Source of the DNA: Thermoplasmata archaeon
Lineage (GTDB): Archaea; Thermoplasmatota; Thermoplasmata; Thermoplasmatales; Thermoplasmataceae
Assembly: GCA_021802205.1 (NCBI GenBank)
Contig: JAKAAT010000009.1
Span: 1-42,241 of the forward strand
Direction: 5' to 3'
Length of the DNA: 42,241 nt
Below are positions 36,250-42,241 of the stretch, in pieces (within the stretch, counting starts at the first letter, position 1; each line of letters opens with the position of its first letter). Below the pieces are notes generated by a model. The model was not told the origin of the DNA. It searched no databases and saw only the letters and a program-made list of their open reading frames with translations. The translations under genes and the position numbers were made by a program.

Positions 36250-37431
36250 ATGGAATACAAACAGGATAATTCAGGGGGCTCACGGTTTAAAGCAGGTAGT
36301 GCAGTTATAGTTCTCTTGCTGTTTTCCATAATGGCAGCCTCTAATGTGACAGCACCTATTTACGATCTCTATGCTTTGAAATACCATTTCGGGCCATTCA
36401 TTATCACGGATATTTTCGCCATATACGTTTTTCTGTTAATTCCATCACTCCTATTCTGGGGCCAGTATTCAGATAAATACGGAAGAAAACTGCCTATTAC
36501 TATAGGAGTTATTATAGAGCTAATAGGATTATTATCATTTCTACTCGCAAGAAATGTATATATGCTTTTCCTCGCACGTGCTTTTATGGGTATGGCAAGC
36601 GGAGCTATTGCGGGACCTGCTAGTGCATTATTATTCTCATATAGCCGGAAAGCTGGTGCTGTTCTTACATCCATAGGAACATCAGCGGGAACTGCCACGG
36701 GCCCTCTGATAGGTGGAATAATGGCCCAGTATTTGTCATATCCTTTAAAATTGGTTTATGTAATTTCTATTGTTCTAGTAATATTGCCTGCCATTGCAAT
36801 GTATCCTCTGAAGGATATATCAAGGGCGAATCCGGAATTGAAATTGCATTTTCCTTCTATTGACAGGGAAGTTATAAGGCCTTTCATGTTGAGTTCCTTT
36901 GCTGCATTTGTTGCATGGTCTATTACTGCGTTCTATATGTCCCTGGCTCCTGTATATATAATTAAACTTTCGGGAATAAATGATATAGCAATCGGTGGCA
37001 TTATTGTGTTTCTTATGCTGGGTGTAGCGTCTGTATTTCAGGTTATTTCCCTGAGATTTAAAATAAAAAGTTCAATGTTTTCAGGTATGGTTTTTATTGC
37101 ATTTGCAGTAATATTTATTCTCATTTCTATTATGAAAAATTCTCTCTATATTTTTGTTGCTGGAACTGTACTGGCCGGTATCGGGCAGGGATTCTCATTT
37201 ACTGGTGCAACCAGGGAAATAAAGGCGATTTCCCCACCGGAGAAAACAGGCGACACGCTTGCCAATTATTATATTATCATATACATAGGTGTCGGGCTCC
37301 CTGTAATCCTTCTGGGGTTACTGGATAAAATAACAGGGCTTTTTCATGGTATTCTATATTACGGCATAGCTTTTATTTTGCTATCAGTGTTTATGGGATT
37401 ACTGATTATCAAGGAGGATTTTAAAAATTAA
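36250..37431 (+). CDS. MFS transporter, drug/multidrug-like
   Basis: A 393-residue protein with 12 predicted helices and the motif A-like QYSDKYGRKLP between helices 2 and 3; ARAFMGMASGAIAGPASALLF is helix 4 and GTSAGTATGPLIGG in helix 5 resembles the antiporter motif C, which suggests efflux. It is divergent from an ArsR-type regulator, a layout typical of regulator-controlled exporters. Convergent with the NDH-2-like gene, with 10 bp between stops. The substrate is unknown. Confidence 0.82.
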   Translation: MEYKQDNSGGSRFKAGSAVIVLLLFSIMAASNVTAPIYDLYALKYHFGPFIITDIFAIYVFLLIPSLLFWGQYSDKYGRKLPITIGVIIELIGLLSFLLARNVYMLFLARAFMGMASGAIAGPASALLFSYSRKAGAVLTSIGTSAGTATGPLIGGIMAQYLSYPLKLVYVISIVLVILPAIAMYPLKDISRANPELKLHFPSIDREVIRPFMLSSFAAFVAWSITAFYMSLAPVYIIKLSGINDIAIGGIIVFLMLGVASVFQVISLRFKIKSSMFSGMVFIAFAVIFILISIMKNSLYIFVAGTVLAGIGQGFSFTGATREIKAISPPEKTGDTLANYYIIIYIGVGLPVILLGLLDKITGLFHGILYYGIAFILLSVFMGLLIIKEDFKN

Positions 37432-37441
37432 TACAAATTTA

Positions 37442-38449
37442 TTATGTTCTGATTATTTGATTTAATTTTTCCAGTGTTTTTTCAGTTTTTCCATTAACAT
37501 ATTTCTTTATGATGCCGGTAAATGGACCCTTGCTGAAGCTGTTTTCCTTTACCATTATGTACTTTCCATTTAAACTCAGTATATTTCCACTCCTATAATC
37601 ATTGAATTCTACCCGGGAGCCTGTAGCATTTCTCATTGCAATAGTTCCAGATTTCCTGGCTATAAATGCAGTCATAGGGAAATTCTTTCCCTCAATTTTC
37701 ATAGAATCTCCACAGGCATATACATCATCATAATCAACCGATTGCAAATATTTATTCACAATTATTCTTGAATTTTCTGATTTTATTCCCAGATTTTCAA
37801 TCAATGGATTTCCAGAAATTCCACCTGCATATACAGTTAAATCAGATTTAATTTCCCTGTCAGAAAGCAATACCGAACTACTTTTGACTTCCTGCACTGT
37901 AGCGCCTGTGACAATATTTACGCCGGTATTTTTCAAATACTCGGATATATAAACAGAGGCACTTTCTGGACCACTTTTAAGAATTCTTGATCCAGACTCA
38001 ATTACTGTAACATTCTTTACAGGCATTATGGATGCCAGTTCAACGCCAAGATAGCTACCGCCGACGATTGTGATGTTTTCCGCCTTTCTGATAAGTTCTT
38101 TTAAACTTAATGCATCTTCTATTGTTTCCAGTTTATGAAGGAACTGACTCCCCTCTATGGTTTTTATCGCCTGGTTATGTCCTAAGGCAATGATCAACTT
38201 TCCATAGGATATATTTCCCCTATCTGTTACAATCAGCCTGTTTGCAAAATCAATATCCATTACAGTCTCATTTCTATCTACAGGCCTCTGCTTATATGCG
38301 TAGCTTTTATCTGTGCTATTCACAACGTTGACCAATCTGGTAGATATAGTAAGATATTTTGATTTATCGATTAATATAGATTGTGGATTCTGCATCTTGG
38401 AATATATTCCGGAAAGACCTGCCCCGAGGATAAACACATTGCCAGCCAT
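37442..38449 (-). CDS. FAD/NAD-dependent oxidoreductase (NDH-2-like)
   Basis: A 335-residue flavoprotein of the pyridine-nucleotide-disulfide oxidoreductase superfamily. It has the FAD motif ILGAGLSG (7-14), a second Rossmann motif IVGGSYLGVELA for NAD(P)H, and the FAD-contacting VYACGDSM near 240. There is no redox CxxC, so it resembles type II NADH dehydrogenase or sulfide:quinone reductase-like proteins. The SQR cysteines are absent. It is shorter than usual NDH-2 and has no clear C-terminal membrane helix; partner and acceptor are unknown. Confidence 0.78.
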   Translation of the reverse strand: MAGNVFILGAGLSGIYSKMQNPQSILIDKSKYLTISTRLVNVVNSTDKSYAYKQRPVDRNETVMDIDFANRLIVTDRGNISYGKLIIALGHNQAIKTIEGSQFLHKLETIEDALSLKELIRKAENITIVGGSYLGVELASIMPVKNVTVIESGSRILKSGPESASVYISEYLKNTGVNIVTGATVQEVKSSSVLLSDREIKSDLTVYAGGISGNPLIENLGIKSENSRIIVNKYLQSVDYDDVYACGDSMKIEGKNFPMTAFIARKSGTIAMRNATGSRVEFNDYRSGNILSLNGKYIMVKENSFSKGPFTGIIKKYVNGKTEKTLEKLNQIIRT

Positions 38450-38563
38450 AAAAATCCAATCAGTAATAGATATATGTAATTTATGACTTAAATAAACATA
38501 TTTTTAAAGGTTTTAGCCTTATTCTCCGAAGTCCATAAATCTAAAGCAATCAATTTCATTCTA

Positions 38564-39505
38564 TTACTCTGTATTCCTCAATATATCTTCAATTTTCTTC
38601 AGGTCAAATAATAATACTTTATCCTGTTCTGCAATATCTTTCAATTTATCAGTAAAACCGGATTTGCTGAATAGTATAAAATATTCATTTCTGTTATCAT
38701 TATTCCACTGTACACTTGCCGACTTTCTTTTAAGGTCATCATACACCGGAACATCCACTGGCCTGTTAGTCCATTTACATTCTCCGAATATTACACTTTT
38801 CTTATCCTCATTCAAAGCTGCAATATCTATTTCTTCCTGATTTTTACCTTCAATTCCCGAATTGTTTTTTCCCCACCATCTTCCAATTTGCTGTATACTG
38901 AACGGTAAAATGCTGTGTTTTTGATTATTCATATACACTATTAATTCCCTGCATATCTCTTCGAATTTATGTGGAACGATTGAATCAATTGATTCTATTA
39001 ATAAATTAACCACGCCATTATAATTTCCCAGCTCGAATTGATTTATAATTGGATAAAATTTGCTGAACCAGAAATCCATGTAATTATCGCTTAATTTGTA
39101 AATTCCTTTTTTATCGATTTTATTATTTTTTTTGGTAACAGGTAATTCATAAACTATCAGGTTCAATATATCCTTCAATTCATATAAATAGGATTGCATG
39201 GATGTGGCCTTGATATCTGTAATAGAAGCAATATCCGATACTTTTGTGCGTCCTGTTGAAATTGCATACAGTATGGAGAAGTAAGTTTGCGATCTCCGTC
39301 CAAATTCCTCTGTTATAAAATCCCTTGGCTCGAACACAAATACACTGTTACTGTCCAGGAAAATACTTCGTATCATTGCCTCAACGTTTCTGAGATTATT
39401 TATATGAAAATATTTGTGAAACTGGGGGGATCCACCAAATATTGAATACATCCTGATCGCATCATAGATACCAATATTCAAAAATTTATATAATCCATAA
39501 TTCCA
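38564..39505 (-). pseudogene. C-terminal part of DUF234-family AAA ATPase, separated by IS607 insertion
   Basis: This is the 3' part of an archaeal AAA ATPase whose 5' part lies at 41407..41922. The frame is open upstream of the ORF-track start (TTG 39481) to a TGG at 39505, encoding WNYGLYKFLN, then the family-typical YSIFGGSPQ, a winged helix (TYFSILYAISTGRTKVSDIA) and DUF234, a PD-(D/E)XK-like domain with EEIDIAAL and GECKW. In this family the linker YGRRT...LKPFDF directly precedes this region, and that linker ends the other fragment. Whether the orphan C-terminal part is still translated is unknown. Confidence 0.88.
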
Positions 39506-39512
39506 CTAACTA

Positions 39513-39524
39513 TTTATATAAATA
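39513..39524 (+). promoter_or_regulatory. TATA box of tnpA at the left end of the element
   Basis: TTTATATAAATA is centred 26 nt before ATG 39544 but only 14 nt before ATG 39532, which supports the downstream start for tnpA. Confidence 0.55.
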
Positions 39525-39543
39525 ATGTATTATGTTATTAACT

Positions 39544-40140
39544 ATGAAGGCGAATGAGGTATTAAACCTATTAAGAATTTCCAGAAAAACACTACACGTC
39601 TATGCTTCAACAGGAAAAATAAGATTTAGAGTTATGCCCAATGGCTTCTATGATTACAATGATGAGGATGTTTATAAATTATTGAATAGGGATGTTAAAA
39701 GGAAAACAGTAATATATGCAAGGATATCAACAATAAAACAGAAGAACGATTTAAATAATCAGATAGAGCAGTTAAAGCAGTGGTGCTTTATGAATGGGTA
39801 TACAATAAATGCAATATATTCAGACATAGCATCCGGTATATCATTTGATAAGAGAAAAGGATTCTTTGATATGCTTGATGAAATTATAAACTATAGAGTG
39901 GAAAAAGTAATAATAACATACAGGGACAGGTTAAGCAGGATTGGTTTTGATTTATTCAAAAACCTCTTTGAAAAGTTTGGCACTGAAATAGTTGTTATAT
40001 CTGAAATTGGGAGTACAAAATTGGATTCAGAGGAAATATTTGAGGATATAATTTCAATGCTTCATTGTTATTCAATGAAAATGTATTCAAAAACAAAAAA
40101 TCATTCAATAGAGGTAGGCTATGAAGATAATCAGGACTGA
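39544..40140 (+). CDS. tnpA: IS607-family serine recombinase (transposase TnpA)
   Basis: A 198-residue transposase from ATG 39544. The N-terminal MerR-like helix-turn-helix (MKANEVLNLLRISRKTLHVY) comes before the resolvase catalytic domain, the order characteristic of IS607. The nucleophile serine is in YARISTIKQK (about residue 58), and YRDRLSRIGFDLF holds the conserved arginines. The C-terminal helix EEIFEDIISMLHCYSMKMY matches the family. It looks complete, so the element may still move. Its end overlaps the tnpB start by 20 bases. Confidence 0.92.
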   Translation: MKANEVLNLLRISRKTLHVYASTGKIRFRVMPNGFYDYNDEDVYKLLNRDVKRKTVIYARISTIKQKNDLNNQIEQLKQWCFMNGYTINAIYSDIASGISFDKRKGFFDMLDEIINYRVEKVIITYRDRLSRIGFDLFKNLFEKFGTEIVVISEIGSTKLDSEEIFEDIISMLHCYSMKMYSKTKNHSIEVGYEDNQD

Positions 40141-41374
40141 ACAGATTTTTATCCGTGATAATGGCACTGTATCTAAAATCTGCCATATGTCAAAGAACCT
40201 GTTCAACCAGACAAATTACATTCTAAGAAACTAGTTTTTCAGGAAGGAAAAGATGTCTCCATATAAAGAGCTTGCAAAAGAATTTGCAGAACCATCAGCT
40301 CTGGAGGAAAACAACAATTTCCAGAAACTGCCAGCACAGACAGCACAGTGGGCTATCAAAAAGGTAAAGCAGTCATGGAATTCATTCTTTGGGGCTCTGA
40401 GGTCGTATAAAAAGAATCCGGAGTTATTCAATGGAGTTCCTAAACCGCCCAGGTATAAGCATAAGAATGGGGAATTTATGCTTGTATTCACAAATCAGCA
40501 GTGCTCTATTGATGATGGAATTCTTAAATTCCCTAAAATAATGGATTTAGAGGTGGAAACAAGATTAGATAATAATGCAAATCTGAGAGAAGTAAGAATA
40601 ATACCAAATGGTGTCGGCTATAATGTAGAGATAGTATATGCTAAAGAGATAACAGATATATCAGATATAACACAAATAAAAGCAAACAGGATACTTGGCA
40701 TTGATATTGGGGTAAGGAACATCATAACCATTGGAAACAACATATCCGAAAAGGGTATTGCTGTCAAGGGTGGTGTTCTTAAATCCATTAACCAGTATTT
40801 CAATAAGGAATTATCAAGATTAAAATCTGTAAATGATAAACAGGGAAATAAAGAGAATACAAAAAGAATAAATAATCTCTACATGGTTAGAAACAGGAAG
40901 ATAAGGGATGTTATGCATAAAATATCAAGTGCAGTTATATCATATGCAATAACCAATGAAATAGATACAATTGTAATAGGCCATAACAATGGATGGAAGC
41001 AGTCTGTAGATATAGGAAAAAAGAACAACCAGAACTTTGTCCAGATTCCATTTAACATGCTTATAAATCAAATATACTATAAGGGCAAAGAATATGGAAT
41101 AAATGTAGTCAAGCAGGAAGAGAGTTATACATCTAAATGTTCATTCCTTGACAGTGAAGAAATAGATAAGCATAAAATATATTCAGGAAAAAGAATAAAG
41201 AGAGGAATATTCAGATCAGCAAATGGAACCCTTATACATGCAGACTTGAATGCATCATACAACATAATTAAAAAAGCAATCCCTGAAGCGTTTGCGAACG
41301 GGATAGAGGATATTGGGTTGTATCCAGGAAGTTTAAGCATCAAGGAGATGACAACTTCTAAAGGTGGATGTTAA
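40121..41374 (+). pseudogene. tnpB: TnpB (RNA-guided nuclease family) interrupted by an early amber codon
   Basis: Translation from ATG 40121 (GAGGT site at 40111) reads MKIIRTEQIF...NYILRN, then a TAG at 40232-40234, then FFRKEKMSPYKELAKEF in the same frame. The ORF track sees only the part after the stop (from 40253). The RuvC core follows: LGIDIGVRN (first Asp), TIVIGHNNGWKQ, EESYTSKCSF and HADLNASYNI (last Asp). The usual Glu of RuvC-II is replaced in the GHNNGWKQ motif and the four-cysteine zinc ribbon is mostly lost. Without readthrough, or a restart at ATG 40253 (373 residues), the protein lacks its N-terminal DNA-binding segment. Confidence 0.85.
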
Positions 41375-41375
41375 C

Positions 41376-41393
41376 ATGGTTAACAGAAACCAT
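41376..41393 (+). ncRNA. Right-end hairpin, candidate 3' part of omega/reRNA
   Basis: ATGGTT-AACAGA-AACCAT forms a perfect 6-bp stem just after the tnpB stop and 13 bases inside the inferred right end. In related elements the right end encodes the guide RNA scaffold for TnpB, with the guide read from the flank (here starting near 41407). The role is inferred from family knowledge. Confidence 0.4.
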
Positions 41394-41406
41394 AACCTGA
41401 TGTGGC

Positions 41407-41922
41407 AAAATCAAATTTTTTTAAATTCATGATCGAAGTTGCTCTTTTATATAGTGGTAAACTTATGTCCAGAAATATTCTCTTAATCAGACCTATAGAA
41501 GACCCTGAACAAACTATTGATAATTTTGAATGGTCAAGGTATAGATCAATATTCTTTTGAAGTGCTGTAAATAGTGATTTATTGATGTCCTCAAATCTCT
41601 AGAATTCATCAAAATAAACCACTGTCTCCTTATGTGTGGAGAGTTCAAATAAACCCATCACAAATAAATCCCAGTCCGGTGGATTGAAAAGTGCTGTATT
41701 AAAATATTCTCTAACTATCAATGAAAATTCCTGCAACAATAAATTTGAGCTTTTCGTGTTATCCACATATAAATATATGCCACCGATTTTATCCATCGTT
41801 TTTTTTATAAGTTCAGTTTTTCCTACCTTTCTCTTACCGTATAAAACAATTAAGGATCTGTATTTTTCTATATCTGATATTAATGCTTCTAATTCTGAAT
41901 CCCTATCAAAAAATATTTCCAT
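41407..41922 (-). pseudogene. N-terminal part of DUF234-family AAA ATPase with in-frame amber codon
   Basis: ATG 41922 begins a STAND/AAA-type ATPase with Walker A GKRKVGKT (29-36) and Walker B VVYFDEF (101-107). A TAG at 41601-41599 ends the ORF-track frame, but after it the same frame continues for 64 codons as RFEDINKSLFTALQKNID, SIVCSGSSIGLIKRIF and KRATSIMNLKKFDF up to the IS607 border. The family motif is DEFQR, so CAG to TAG is the likely change. With the other fragment the gene would encode about 485 residues, a normal length. These ATPases are often linked to mobile or defence functions, but the role is unclear. Confidence 0.88.
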
Positions 41923-41983
41923 GATTATATTTATAATGATTATATTAATAATCTTTTTTTATACATAATGATTATCTAATAAT
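41923..41983. repeat. Tandem 15-bp repeats upstream of the ATPase start
   Basis: GATTATATTTATAAT (41923) is followed at once by GATTATATTAATAAT (41938), and GATTATCTAATAAT recurs at 41970. Each unit is partly symmetric (ATTAT...ATAAT). They abut the ATPase ATG and cover its expected promoter, so they could be an operator or just low-complexity AT-rich sequence. Confidence 0.4.
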
Positions 41984-42137
41984 TTTTCAAGTCACACGGA
42001 AGAACTATAAGAACAATATATATAATAAAACCGGCTAAGATCATTTCACAATCTTTGGCGATGCATAATCCATATAAGAGAAATATATTAGAATAAAAGA
42101 GATTTTCCGTTATTTAAATCAAAAATATAAAATTATT

Positions 42138-42241
42138 TTAGAAGCTAACCGATGCTGTTGCCATCTTAGCTTTCTGTGTTGGCACTACAAGCGTAACCGT
42201 ATATTTTCCATGTAACTCCATTCCGGTGCTGCTGGTTAAGT
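42138..42241 (-). CDS. C-terminal end of an unidentified, probably surface-exposed protein (partial)
   Basis: The minus strand has an open frame running off the window edge and ending in TAA at 42140-42138. The visible 33 residues include GKYTVTLVVPTQ and end in ATASVSF, an alternating beta-strand pattern rich in Thr/Val/Ser, as in C-termini of secreted Ig-like, pilin-like or S-layer proteins. Too short for the ORF track and for identification. The 150 bp before it hold no other feature I can support. Confidence 0.45.
   Translation of the reverse strand, partial: LTSSTGMELHGKYTVTLVVPTQKAKMATASVSF

Larger units (their letters stand above)
39506..41406 (+). mobile_element. IS607-family insertion sequence (tnpA serine recombinase + tnpB)
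   Basis: About 1.9 kb inserted in the ATPase gene. The borders are inferred from where the ATPase reading frame stops and resumes: host sequence through 39505 and from 41407. It carries an IS607-type serine recombinase and an overlapping tnpB in the usual order. No terminal inverted repeats or target duplication are apparent, as expected for IS607 elements. The borders may shift by a few bases because a crossover dinucleotide can be assigned to either side. Confidence 0.85.

Noticed and set aside
40232-41601. Pyrrolysine or general amber recoding to explain two in-frame TAG codons
   Set aside because: TAG also serves as an ordinary stop in the window (for example the His-rich ORF), both affected genes are in a decaying mobile locus, and a C-to-T change from CAG explains the ATPase case. 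No pyl genes are visible.
41923-41983. CRISPR array at the AT-rich repeats
   Set aside because: Repeat units are 14-15 bp and mostly adjacent with no unique spacers of 30-40 bp, and no cas genes are present.

Overview
The window looks like a chromosomal segment of an acidophilic, heterotrophic archaeon of the Thermoplasmatales, most like Ferroplasma/Acidiplasma. The reasons are AT-rich DNA, archaeal TATA boxes about 20-27 nt before start codons (many genes look leaderless), GGTGA/GAGGT ribosome sites inside operons, and archaeal enzyme types: fused 2-oxoacid:ferredoxin oxidoreductase, a succinate dehydrogenase with an HdrB-like subunit and no membrane anchor, PHP-type PolX, and DUF234 ATPases. 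The genus is inference; no 16S or tRNA gene was seen.

Layout. 1-6.2 kb: a tyrosine/homogentisate degradation operon on the minus strand (hppD, FAH-family hydrolase, hmgA), divergent from an acetoacetyl-CoA synthetase that could activate the acetoacetate released, followed by a cyclase-family hydrolase. 6.2-10.9 kb: a cell-surface glycan block (GT2 glycosyltransferase, flippase, DUF2079 membrane protein). 11-15 kb: PolX, a small four-helix membrane protein and an S9 peptidase. 15.2-18.3 kb: an XdhC-like protein and a five-gene operon carrying the queE-folE-queD steps towards 7-deazaguanine (preQ0/archaeosine). 18.4-20 kb: pdxS-pdxT (vitamin B6). 20-30.2 kb: a TCA-cycle block with malate dehydrogenase, sdhABCD-like genes, 2-oxoacid:ferredoxin oxidoreductase and succinyl-CoA synthetase, which together cover 2-oxoglutarate to oxaloacetate except fumarase.

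30.4-38.5 kb holds regulators and transport: a PadR regulator preceded by a small His-rich ORF and an evenly spaced operator-like repeat array, an ALDH7-like aldehyde dehydrogenase, two MFS transporters, an isoaspartyl peptidase/asparaginase, an ArsR-type regulator and an NDH-2-like flavoprotein. 38.5-42 kb is a nested insertion: a DUF234-family AAA ATPase gene is cut in two by an IS607-type element (serine recombinase plus TnpB). The two halves can be rejoined in frame across the element. The ATPase also has an in-frame amber codon in its DEF(Q)R motif, and tnpB has an amber codon near its start, so both look decayed. The last 100 bases are the 3' end of another minus-strand gene.

The most interesting items are the reconstructable ATPase/IS607 locus with its atypical TnpB, the 13-bp-periodic GATATC operator array with the overlapping His-rich ORF, and the soluble-type succinate dehydrogenase. 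I did not find a clearly new multi-gene system.
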